Below the pieces are notes generated by a model. It saw only the letters and a list, made by a program, of their open reading frames with translations, was not told the origin of the DNA and made no database searches. A program made the position numbers and the translations under genes. A stretch of DNA of 64,000 bases. It comes from Lucifuga dentata (lineage: Eukaryota > Chordata > Actinopteri > Ophidiiformes > Bythitidae). The DNA is taken from assembly GCA_014773175.1 (NCBI GenBank), contig VXCM01001262.1:44865-108864 (forward strand), written 5' to 3'. Every line of letters starts with the position of its first letter. Position 1 is the first letter of the stretch. Shown in pieces: positions 13,814-24,128 of this stretch.

Positions 13814-14982
13814 TTATATAGTGGTGTGCTGTTCATTTTACACCTAGGCCTTCAATGTGATCCTCTTGCAATTAAACCACCTTCTGATAATCTCAGCATG
13901 ACACTAGAGCTATAGGCTGTTGTCATTCAACATAATCACCCCATATTCACAGTGACAATAACGTTTATCGAGTGGAATAAAGTGACTTAACACAAGGATC
14001 AACACCTATGTCAGTTACAACACACTAACTGCAGAGACATGAATAGGATGTAGCATTATTACGCATTATGACAGGATGCTGCATCAGATATAAACATGGC
14101 ATAGCCTAAATCAGTGTCATTACCAAAGAAACAAGAACAAACACAACAGCCATCACATTTACTCATACGACCAGCGAGCAAGCAAAAATGCCATAAAACA
14201 CAAATAACACAAGCAGTATTCAACAGGCTTCTCCACAGATTCCAGCCAAATAAAAATCCATCAAACTTACCAAAGCTGCTCATCATCTGAAGATAAAGTC
14301 CATCCTCCTTTCTGTCTTTATAAAGAGTTTAACAACACGGCTGTACATTATCGGTGCGTTTCAGTTCCAAAATGTGAAAAAAAGCGTTGTCAGATTATCC
14401 ATTTCTTCTCCTCCTTCAGCCATTGTGCGTTAAAAAATAACATGGCTAAGTAAAAATCTAAAGCACTACATCTAAAAATCTAAACATCAAGAAAGAAAGA
14501 AAGTTTAAATAAACATTAATGCTCCGTTACATGCTAGCTAGGTTTACTTGAGTTAGCTAAGCTAACCGGCCCTCTTCTTCTTCTAATGAATTTCTGGCAG
14601 GCTGTTTAGCTAAGTAGCATAATGCTGTACTCCGATGATGTAGGCCAAGGCCAGTTGGAAGCCCTGGCCTGTAAAAGAATACGGCCAACATGACAAACTC
14701 GAAATCTGATTGGTTAAATATATGACAATCAACAACATTGTCCCCTTTGCTTGAATAGCAGAGGAGATTCTGAAGGCCTCAGGCTAGATTTTTTTCACCC
14801 GGAGACAGCATAGGTGGAAAAATCTGGTTGGATAAAAGCTCTAATTTCTATGAGCTGCACTGGAAGCAGCGAAACTGAGGGAGAGAGTACCGGTAGCAAT
14901 GAAATGACGTTAATAACAAAACTGATGGGAACAAACTTTGTAAAATACATATACTGTAGCATTAATAAAATATATATTAAGT

Positions 14983-15115
14983 TATAAAAACATAATTTTA
15001 TGATTCTGACAATCTCTAGGCCAGCAGAGAAGGCCTTGCTGGCCCTGANTATAAAAACATAATTTTATGATTCTGACAATCTCTAGGCCAGCAGAGAAGG
15101 CCTTGCTGGCCCTGA
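14983..15115. other. N join with 66-bp perfect duplication
   Basis: 14983-15048 and 15050-15115 are identical around the N at 15049. Confidence 0.9.
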
Positions 15116-15296
15116 ACACACATACATATATGCAACCCTCTCCTTGTTTCACCAGGCCCGCTTCCCCCACGGCTCTGCGTTGTGTTTAAGATCGATGTGT
15201 ATATGTGTGGGAAACAGACGAAGCAGTCTGATGATGATGGAATGACGGCTGGCTTTTATTCTTTCACACGTCTTGAAATCTTGAAATCAGGAAACA

Positions 15297-15382
15297 TTCC
15301 GTGCTAGCTTTTAAGGTTCCTCCACAGCCACCTATGCTAGCTTTTAAGGTCCTCCACAGCCACCTTAAAAGCTAGCACGGAA
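15297..15382 (+). repeat. Direct plus inverted repeat block (possible degenerate LTR end)
   Basis: Perfect 20-bp inverted arms at 15297-15316 and 15363-15382 enclose a second near-copy of the left unit, so a ~32-bp direct repeat (TGCTAGCTTTTAAGG core) is followed by its inverse. A minus-strand AATAAA sits near 15256. It lies just beyond the 3' end of the Gypsy remnant. Confidence 0.6.
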
Positions 15383-15683
15383 CACAAATAGACGGTCAAA
15401 TACTGCCCTCCTCTGGTAGGACTGAATGTCTGCCCTACATCTACCTTCTCTTTGTTTGATGGTGTCCCTGCCATCAGATTATAAACATGAACTCAAAACA
15501 TCACATTGTCCATTACAGAGTTGTGTGTACTGTGGTTGTGTGTTTGGTGTGTGGTTGTGTGTGTGTGTCACCCTCTGTCCTTTCTCGAGTCATTCTTGCT
15601 TTTGCTCTCAGCCATATCAGGTGACCCCATTCAATCTTTCTTCGAGCTGCCTCAGGATCCAAGGCCCTGCACTGATAGGACAG

Positions 15684-15974
15684 TCATTTAGGTGGGTGCC
15701 TGTTCCGTGGGGGGTTACTCCTGACCTCTGATGGCTCTGGGGTAAGAGCCCCCACCTTCTCAGAATCATGTACTGTGTATTCAGGGACAGAGCTCTGAGC
15801 TCCTAGCTCACCCAGCTCACTGTCTTCACCAGAATCCTCCATTTGCTCAGGTAAATCCTCTTCTGTACTTCTCACCTCACTCTCTGCCTCTGTATCCTCT
15901 ATGAGTGATTCACTCATCTCCTCAGGGGTTTTCTCCCTGTCACTTGTCTGATCAGGCCTCATTGGAAAAAACAT
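15684..15974 (-). pseudogene. Gypsy pol: acidic C-terminal tail
   Basis: A 96-codon frame rich in Glu, Asp and Ser, following the integrase C-terminal domain in another frame. It has no catalytic motif; it is probably the end of pol or a weakly constrained tail. Confidence 0.45.
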
Positions 15975-15982
15975 GCACTGGG

Positions 15983-17400
15983 TTAAAAGGTTCTGGTATA
16001 CGACTCTCTCTCTCTCTCACCATCCTCAGTCCGGATCACGAACACTGGGATGCCAGGTTGTTTTTTTATCACAATGTAGGGTTGTGATTCCCATCTATCA
16101 CCAAGTTTATGTTTGCCTTCCACATGACAGATTTTCATCAGGACCCTGTCCCCTGGCTTAAACATCTGGTTCTTCACCTTGCGGTCATAATGTTTCTTTT
16201 GTTGTTGCTTGGCCTCTATTGACCTCTGGTTAGCCTGCTTGTAAGCACACTTCAGGCAGTCATGGAGACCCTGAACATAATCATCATATTCACAGGGCAG
16301 TTCAGTGGATGACAGGCCAAACACAAGGTTGACTGGGAGTTGAGGATGTCAACCGTACATCAGATAATATGGGCTGTAGCCAGTGGAGTCGTGTATGGTG
16401 CAATTATATGCATGGGTCATTGCATCAACATGCTCATGCCATCTGGGCTTCAAATGTGGCTGCAGTGTACCCAGCATGTTCATCAATGTCCTGTTGAATC
16501 TCTCTGTTACCCCATTTCCCTGAGGATGATATGGGCTGGTGTGAGTTTTGCTGATTCCTGTGATTTTGCACAAGTCTTTCACTACAGTGCTCTCAAAGTT
16601 TCACCCCTGATCGGCATGGAGTTTGGCTGGGAATCCAAAGCAGCAAAAGAACTTTTTCCAGATTACCTTAGCCACTGTGCTGGCCTTCTGATCTTTTGTT
16701 GGATAGGCCTGGGCAAAACGGAAGAAATGGTCAGTGGCTACCAGTACATTTTCCACTCCACCAACAGATTTTTCAAGTGTCAAAAATTTGATACAAACAA
16801 GCTCCACTGGGGCACTGGTATGTATACTGACAAGACGGGCTCTGAGGCCTGCAGTAGGAGTTTTCCTTAAGTAGCACCTTTCACACTACTCACACCAGTC
16901 TTTTACATCCTGAAACATCTTAGGCCAATAGAAGCTCTCTCTTATTAGAGCAAATGTTCTTTCAAAATCACAATGGCCTGAATCATCATGGAGTGCTGTT
17001 TTTACAAATCTCTGCAGCTTTTCTGGTAGAACCAGCATTCAATGGTTCCCCTTTGACCGTCTTGAACACTACGATACAGGACACCATGCTTTATGTATAG
17101 TCTCCTCCACTCTTTTAGGAGAAGGGAGGCCCATCCTCCAAAGGTTTGCTTTTTGCTCGTGCTAGGCCTTGAGTTCAGTGTTCTGTAATGCAGAACAGGA
17201 CCAATGGTCAGATCTTCCTTTTGACCCATCCTTATATCCTNTGTTCTGTAATGCAGAACAGGACCAATGGTCAGATCTTCCTTTTGACCCATCCTTATAT
17301 CCTGTTTCGTCATGGAAGGCAGGGAATCAGTGCCAACACCTATGTATGGCTCAAGTTGGTTTTCTGAGCTGCTGGAAGCACTGGTCGCCACATCCTGGAG
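15983..17400 (-). pseudogene. Gypsy pol: integrase remnant
   Basis: Includes a zinc-finger-like CERC motif with an in-frame TAG two codons upstream (16886-16888). The core ends HADQG immediately before a TGA (16601-16603), and SPYHPQGNGVTERFNRTL carries the catalytic Glu. The C-terminal domain contains KNQMFKPGDRVLMK. The upstream linker is interrupted by the N-joined duplication at 17179-17303. Confidence 0.88.
17179..17303. other. N join with 62-bp perfect duplication (in Gypsy remnant)
   Basis: 17179-17240 and 17242-17303 are identical around the N at 17241; part of the apparent damage to the element here is artefactual. Confidence 0.9.
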
Positions 17401-17439
17401 AGTCTGACTGTGTGAGTGACTGTTTGTCCCCTCTCAAAT

Positions 17440-17935
17440 TCACTCTCTGAGGGCATGACTGAAGGGCGTTATTGACATCTTGGTTTGACACCCTGGACAG
17501 TGATACAGCATTGGCATTACATCTTCCTTGGTGATACAAGATATTGAAATCAAACATAGAGAGCTGAGAGACCCAGCGCTGGCTGGTTGCATCAAGTTTA
17601 GCAGTGGTCATAACATATTTAAGGGGGTTATTATCGGTGAGGACTGAAAACGTATGTCCATAGAGATGGTCATAAAACTTATCAGTAACTGCCCATTTGA
17701 GAGCCAGAAATTCTAACTTGTGTGCTGGGTAATGAGTTTCGGCTGGGCTCAGGCCTCTGCTGGCATATGATATCACTCTCTCCACACCGTCTTGCATTTG
17801 AGCCAACACTGCACCCAGACCCTCACCAGAGGCGTCTATTTGCAGCAGGAAGGGCAGCTTGTAATCTGGGTAACCCAACAAGGGAGCTGAGGTGAGTTTC
17901 TCTTTGAGGGAGTGGAATGCTTCCTCACATCCCAC
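17440..17935 (-). pseudogene. Gypsy pol: RNase H remnant
   Basis: Contains LLQIDASGEGLGAVLAQ, HKLEFLALKWAV and SVLTDNNPLKY, which carry the D-E-D acidic residues of Gypsy RNase H. The domain is one open frame; interruptions lie on both sides. Confidence 0.88.
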
Positions 17936-17979
17936 AGTCCATAAGAATGGAAGCTCAGGATTTGAAGTGTTTTCCCCTT

Positions 17980-18845
17980 TTTTTTCCTTTTAGGATCTCC
18001 CGAGGTGAGCCGGTACAAGAGTGCTGCCAGCTTTGCATACCCCTCCACCAATCTCCTATAATATCCTGCAAAGCCCAGAAACTGAAGGACTTCCCTGCGG
18101 TTACTAGGCCGAGGCCATTCTCTCACCTTACTCACTTTCTCTGGGTCTGTGTGTACCCCTTCTGCTGAGACCAAGTGTCCAAGATACTGAACCTCTCTCC
18201 TCATTAGATGACATTTTGAGGGCTTTAATTTAGGCCATGCTGGCGGAGCCTGTCAAACACCATTTGTAGCCTTTCGAGGTGTTCTTCAAAAGTCTTTGAA
18301 AAGATGATAAGATCATCGAGGTAGATGAGGAGATGTGTAAAATTGAGATCACCAAAACAGCACATCATCAACCTCTGGAAAGTTGATGGAGCATTTTGCA
18401 AGCCAAAAAGCATCCTATTGGCTTCAAAGAGGCCCATTGGAGTACTGAATGCTGTTTTATGCTTGTCGTGCTCTGCAACCTCTACTTGCCAATAACCTGA
18501 CGTCAAATCAAGTGTGGAGAAATATTTTGCTTGACCAAGAGCCTCCAATGCATCTTCAATTCTTGGGAGTGGGAAAGCGTCTCTGGTGCTACAGGAATTT
18601 AATTTTCTGTAGTCCACACATTCTCAAAGATCCATCTTTCTTTGTGACAACAACAGTAGGAGAGGCATGAGGAAGGCATAAGGACTCTTGCTTGGACGTA
18701 TCACTTCAGCCTCCTCCATTTCTTTGAGCAGCTTTCTGACATCCTGCAATTGAGAGGGGGGTATCTTGCGATACGGGAGACTAAATGGTTTTGGATCTAT
18801 TAGGGGGATCTCATGTTGCACAGTTGTAGTGTGGCCATAGTCCAT
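17980..18845 (-). pseudogene. Gypsy pol: reverse transcriptase remnant
   Basis: Three frame-shifted pieces (18624-18845, 18225-18617, and 17836-18204 running into RNase H). Visible motifs: IPPSQLQDVRKLLKEMEEA (fingers), STLDLTSGYWQVE, FGLQNAPSTFQRLM, the catalytic YLDD box, and QFLGFAGYYRRL (connection). Catalytic motifs are present but the frame is not continuous. Confidence 0.9.
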
Positions 18846-19414
18846 TGAGTGCTGAGAGAAAACGTCAGCATTTTTTTCACTAGCTGTTCTAAAAGGGCTC
18901 GCTGTTCCTCCCCTTCAGTGGCTACTTTGCTTAGGTCCACACCATAGCCTGATGGTTCAGCTGTAGATTTGCTGCCTACAATCTGGTCATTACTTTGACA
19001 CCCTTGGGGCTGCCTTCTCCCCTTGATGTGTTTCTCACTTCCTTTTCCTCTCCCATTAGGCTGCTGACCCTCGCCTCCCCATTGGACCATATTTTGGAAT
19101 AGAAAGGCCTCTGCCAGGTGAGAGTTTGGTTTAATCCACACGGCTCGTTCTGATAGATTCATCACTTTGACTGGGACACTGCCTTTTCTTACATTAGCGA
19201 GGACCTTGCCCACAATGAGGCCATCGGGAAACTGGCAAGATTTGTGACTTTCGATCAATGCAGTGTATACCTTTTTCATTGGCCCCCTTTCCAGTTTGCA
19301 CATCATATCCATCTCCTTTCCAGGGGGAATATAAACTATTATATTTATAGTCGAGTAATTCAAATCAGACCGAAATTTCCAGGTGTGGAAATACCACCAA
19401 TTACCACTACCCAT
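18800..19414 (-). pseudogene. Gypsy pol: protease-to-RT linker fragment
   Basis: A 204-codon open frame. The stretch around GKVLANVRKGSVPVKVMNLS resembles the segment between protease and reverse transcriptase in Gypsy polyproteins. The active-site DTG/DSG of a protease is not seen, so the protease itself is missing or degraded. It overlaps the next piece in another frame, indicating a frameshift near 18.82 kb. Confidence 0.6.
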
Positions 19415-19786
19415 GGAAAATAGTTTAAATCATAGCCTATAATGAGATATTTCCTGACAAAACATCTTATTAAGCACATTTTGCAATGGCCAGTAAGCGC
19501 TAAGAGCCATTTCTTGGTTAACTATCAAATGTTTAAAATATTTAATTCAGGAAAAGTGAAATCAAATAAGTTATTATGTTTTAATATACTGATTGATCAG
19601 CCAGCTCCGTGAAGTGCTGCTATGATCCGGTATGGTACATACCGGCTCTGTCACGGAGGATCTATAGACGCTCAGCTGGAGGAACGGGGCAGCAGTATAG
19701 TTATTTACCTCACCTCACGTCATGTTTTGTTGTTTTGATTTTGAAAATAAATAATCCATGAAAAGAACAAGAGCGCAATGTTATCA

Positions 19787-19883
19787 TACATGGATTATTT
19801 TCAGAAAATCAGAGGAATACTATGACAATATTCAGGAAAACAGGTAATTTGCTAAAACTAATAAATTGATGGAACAACATCAC
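19787..19883 (+). repeat. Spaced direct repeat, copy A
   Basis: TACATGGATTATTTTCAGAA to AATAAATTGATGGAACAAC; recurs exactly 400 bp downstream with scattered differences. Confidence 0.75.
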
Positions 19884-20186
19884 AGGGTCGGTTGAGGGAA
19901 TTCCAGAACTCCATATCGAAAAAGTCCAGCACATAGACAGACCCACATCGACTCAGGTACAGGATAATTACTGAAAACACGTAATGGGTGAGATTCTTTA
20001 AAAAAATAAAATTACACCATAATTACACAAAATGCTAAATAAGTGCCGTGATAATTATACCTCATTTGTAAAGCTTTCCTTACCTTCATCACTGCATCCT
20101 TGGCGATTCAGAAGAGGAAGAGGAGTCCAGAAAACTTAATGTCAACTAATGTTAGTTATATGATCAGCTGTTTATCGGTACCTGTA

Positions 20187-20283
20187 TACATGGATTATTT
20201 TCAGAAAATCACAGGAATTCTATGACAATATCCAGAAAAAAGGGTAGGCTAATTTGCTAAACAAATAAATTGATGGAGCAACT
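20187..20283 (+). repeat. Spaced direct repeat, copy B
   Basis: Second copy of the 19787 unit. It runs into GGGGTCGGCTTATACGCGGG and two further GGCTTATAGTC-type words to about 20395, a pattern often seen at the ends of vertebrate DNA-transposon relics; the family was not identified. Confidence 0.65.
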
Positions 20284-20594
20284 TTGGGGGGTCGGCTTAT
20301 ACGCGGGTTTCTGTAAAAAGCTAAATTTGAAGGTCAAAATTGGGGGGTAGGCTTATAGTCGAGATCGGCTTATAGTCCAGTATATATGGTATATACAATG
20401 ATTCATAATAATGAACAGCGCACTACTTTTATGATGTACATCAAAACATTGCACATTGTCAGCGGTACGCCGCTGCACTGCCACTGCATTATTATTATTA
20501 TTACTGTACTGTATTATTATGTTGACGATGTTTTAGGATATCTGAAAGTGTTTCTTTAATGTTTCTTATGCATAGAAAAGTAAAATATATACGC

Positions 20595-20690
20595 TAGATA
20601 TGCACCTTACATAACTGTTCTGACTTACGTACAAATCCGACTTATGAACAGCCATGGGAACTTGTTCATAACCCAGGGACTGTCTGTATA
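20595..20690 (+). repeat. Possible DNA-transposon end (GACTTACG/CGACTTATGAAC words)
   Basis: CTGTTCTGACTTACGTACAA, CCGACTTATGAACAGCC and AACCCAGGGACTGTCTGTAT resemble terminal sequences of Tc1/mariner-like relics seen in vertebrates (from memory). Only a fragment is present. Confidence 0.3.
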
Positions 20691-20699
20691 TATATATAT

Positions 20700-21646
20700 A
20701 TAAACATTGTACTGCAGGAGTTTAAATACAGAAGTAGACCTTCATTACAATATATCTTGTTTTTTTTCAGTAGAGGTACCCACTGTAAATTACTCCTATT
20801 CTGCATTTTTTATGCATTAATCTATATTAATAATGCAACAGCCATGGTAGAAAATAATATAGGAGGAGATTAGTGCCAGCAGATTGTATTTCTGGCATAC
20901 ATCAGAATTTATCATGTTCATACTGAGCTGCTAAATAAAAACAAGTGAATAAACTGAACCAGTGAATTGAAAAATTGGATTTGTAAGGCACAAGATGTCA
21001 TTCAATGCAGAGATTCAAAATTGAATGTGATTATTATTTAATTTAACTTTATAATATGAACTCTGAGTCAGGAATAAACACAGGGGCTTTATTACCCAAG
21101 TGGTCTTGAGGGCAGCCTCCTCCTTCTGCAAGGGTGCCAACAGTGGGGTAACACTCTTCGCTCATGGCACTGTACTTGTTTCGCTTCTCACAGCCAGTGA
21201 TGAATCTTTAAGACAGAGAAGCAATAGAAACATAAAATATGCATGTTTTAAATGCACTTGCTCTTTTCAACATTTAAACATACACAAGGGGCAAAGCATC
21301 TGTGTAGACATAACAGATTTGAAGTTAAGCTAGTTTTGGGAGCATTAACATTGGATCAACATGGCTGTTTTATTAATCTTTTGTTGTTCTTTTTTTTGTT
21401 TGTTTTTTTTAAAGCTATAATGTGATATGACTAATAAAGCTTATGCAACTCCTTTCAATAAGTTATATAGATTATTCATGTATACAATACACTTGAAGTT
21501 TAGGATTACTGTAGGGAAAACACTGGCTTTGTGCCACTGTAGCACAAAACAGAAAACCTGCAAAACTAATCAGGCCTTTAAACTAAAATATACAAGGTAG
21601 ATGGGCTTACATGGGTAAATGCTACATAAAGATAGAGACAGCCAGC

Positions 21647-21692
<46 letters not shown>

Positions 21693-23550
21693 TTCTATTA
21701 ACTAAGGTCAACTAAGGCAACTGCCGTGATCACCTGGAGTTTACACACACACACATACACACTGTTGCTGTAGCTCTCTCCCCCCCACAGCATTATGTAA
21801 GTACTCTACATGCTGGCTTATCTTTTGATTGGGAACTAGGACATGAGAGAAACACACACACACACACACACACACATTTCTTGAATCTCTCCACATTGCA
21901 TTGGATTTGCATGTGTTTAAAATCATATACTACTGATAGATGATGTACTGACAGGTACAAAAAAATGTGTCCATCTGTCAACATTGCATATTATTTATTA
22001 CTAAAGAAGTGAGCATCTGTGTGAAAATGCACATTGTGGTGCTGCTCCATTTAAAAAGCCATCTTTTTTTGTTGATTTTCTGAATTTCATTATCATGGCA
22101 TCAGAAATTACAAGGCAGGACTGGGACGATGTACTTCTATTTCACACAAGTTTGCACCCTCTAATAGGCTGCAGGCTTGACTACTCTCCTATGCAGAGCT
22201 GCACTGAAGCACTAAAATTTGCATACAGTATGTATATGCGGGCCAGTCAGTATGACCTAACATTTTTATGACCAGGACTATATAAAGCCATAAAAACCTA
22301 TACATCCACTTCACTGTATGAACCAATGACTTCATCTCTACCAAACAGCTGCACCGTTATGTTGATTTGTCCCTTTGTTATAGTCATCCTTACCTTCCTG
22401 GTTATTTTTGCTTGGAACCTCAGCACACCGGTGACAAACTCCAGCAGCCCCCCCAGCTACCTGGAGTGCAGAGAGCTCTGCTCCATCTGTCACTGTAGGA
22501 AGTAGGAAGATTTCCTTCTGATGTCTCTGACCTCCCTGCTTTCTGGTGTCTGGTTCCACAAATGAATTCCAGCTTTTCAGGAGATATTGACAAGGACAGG
22601 ATGGATGTTGGGAATGATGCATCTCTCGCCAGTGACCTGGACAGTTCTTACGCTCTGTCTCCGTCTTGATTTCACGGTGGTCATCTCAGCAGTAAAATCA
22701 GCCATTATGTCAACATGTCATCAAATCTACACCTGTCTCCCCATCCTTTTCTGATCTAATTTATATGAGACCCTACAGGCTTGCTGCCACAGCAGTCTGC
22801 ATCCCTCTCACACACCATACTAAGGTCCACTGGCAGCATGTCAAGTTCCTGTTGTGATTCTGGATGAGGATCAGAACAGTTTTCTGCCCTTCAATGAACA
22901 CCTCACTTCCTTGCTACTAGCCATCCTATTCCTCCATAGCAGTGAGGCAAAGAACTAGCAGAATTCCTCAGCAGCAGAATGCCCCTCCTCACTTCTCCCT
23001 GGGGCCATCCAGGAAAAGATGTCCCTCATGCCACGTGAGATTAAGCAGCACTAATGTATCTCCAAACAGCTCAACTGTCTCTTCTCCCACGTTACCTTAG
23101 CTTCCTGGAGGTCCTGAATGTGCCATGGCTTTAGTCATCATCACTACTAGGCAGCTGTGACTCTGCATGATGACTCTGCTAAGATGGGACCTGCATGATC
23201 TCTTGAATGAAAATGGAGCCAGTCTGTATTACTATCATCCTCTCCAGAGAGATGATTCCAAGTGACTTCCTGCTCATCACCTTGTTAAATCTTGGAAGTA
23301 CCATGTGCCAAGTGGTCACAGTCAGATCCCAATGAGACCCCTTGATGGTCCAGGATGGCTCTGCAGCAGAATGTTACAGGCTGTTAAATGAGATGACTTC
23401 TTGTCTCATCCTCTGTGTCTTCACCAGAAACAGCAGCATTGTTCTTTGGATCTATGTGATGCCAGGAAATTAACACACAGTGATTGTGAGCAGCATGCTA
23501 TTACCGTATTTTCTAGAAAAGGTAGGTCTTCTACATCAGTGTTTCCCAAT
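20700..23550. other. Intergenic, no gene identified
   Basis: 20.7-22.3 kb is ordinary AT-rich DNA with (GA)n and (CA)n. From about 22.3 kb to 24.45 kb the sequence is less AT-rich and lacks simple repeats. It may be an old retro-derived insertion into which the tRNA-Lys element went, but no family or protein was recognised. Confidence 0.4.
21651..21690 (+). repeat. (GA)n microsatellite
   Basis: Twenty GA units. Confidence 0.95.
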
Positions 23551-23608
23551 CTTCGATGGATAGCTTAAGTGTTATTCACAAAGTTACAGCAGAACAAAGC
23601 ATAATTTA

Positions 23609-23673
23609 GCCTGATGAGCTCAGTCGGTAGAGCATGAGACTCTTAATCGGGTTTGTGGGTTCGAATGGTACCT
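23609..23673 (+). pseudogene. tRNA-Lys(CUU)-like module, left arm
   Basis: GAGCTCAGTCGGTAGAGCAT (D arm, A box), then anticodon loop CTCTTAA with anticodon CTT, then GGTTCGAAT (B box). The 3' side of the anticodon stem is eroded and the acceptor stem does not pair, so it is not a functional tRNA. A and B boxes could still act as a pol III promoter. Confidence 0.75.
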
Positions 23674-24062
23674 TTATCGACTTTCCCTCAGATGTTTCAA
23701 AGGAGCAGAGTTATCGTAAAGCTTGTTGTTAAGTTCTGCAATAAAGAGAGGAAGGTAATGACAAAGAGTTTCAAATCCTCATACTCCTGACACACAGCAC
23801 TGCATATTTTACATCTTTCCCCGTGCTACCCACACTTAATTAGCTAAATCAGGTATATTCACTTAATTAAAAGTTGTCCCTCCCAGATTTTGATTGGCTA
23901 AACACCTGATTTAGCTAATCAGGTGTGCAATGCAGTGCTGTGTGTCGAGAGTACGAGGATTTGAAACTCAATGTCATTACCTTCCTCTCTTTATGGCAGA
24001 ACTTAACAACGAGCTTAACAATACCTTGGCTCCTTTGAAATATCTGAGGGAAAGTCGATAAA

Positions 24063-24128
24063 GGTACTGCTCAAACCCACAACCCTGAGATTAAGAGTCT
24101 CATGCTCTACTGACTGAGCAGATCAGGC
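24063..24128 (-). pseudogene. tRNA-Lys(CUU)-like module, right arm
   Basis: Minus-strand counterpart. The anticodon stem is intact (TGAGA CTCTTAA TCTCA). The B box is altered to GGTTTGAGC. The acceptor stem is unpaired. Nearer to a true tRNA-Lys in the anticodon arm than the left copy, but still a pseudogene or repeat module. Confidence 0.75.

Larger units (their letters stand above)
15684..19414 (-). mobile_element. Decayed Ty3/Gypsy LTR retrotransposon (pol region)
   Basis: Minus-strand pieces in pol order: protease/RT linker, reverse transcriptase, RNase H, zinc-binding and integrase core, integrase C-terminal domain, acidic tail. The RT-RNase H-integrase order is that of Ty3/Gypsy elements. 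Reading is broken by several frameshifts, by stops at 16886-16888 and 16601-16603, and by an assembly duplication at 17179-17303, so no intact product is possible. No gag and no clear LTR pair were found; a degenerate LTR-like piece may lie at 15180-15420. Confidence 0.9.

Noticed and set aside
16340..16870. 176-codon plus-strand frame over the Gypsy integrase
   Set aside because: Antisense shadow of the integrase coding pieces.
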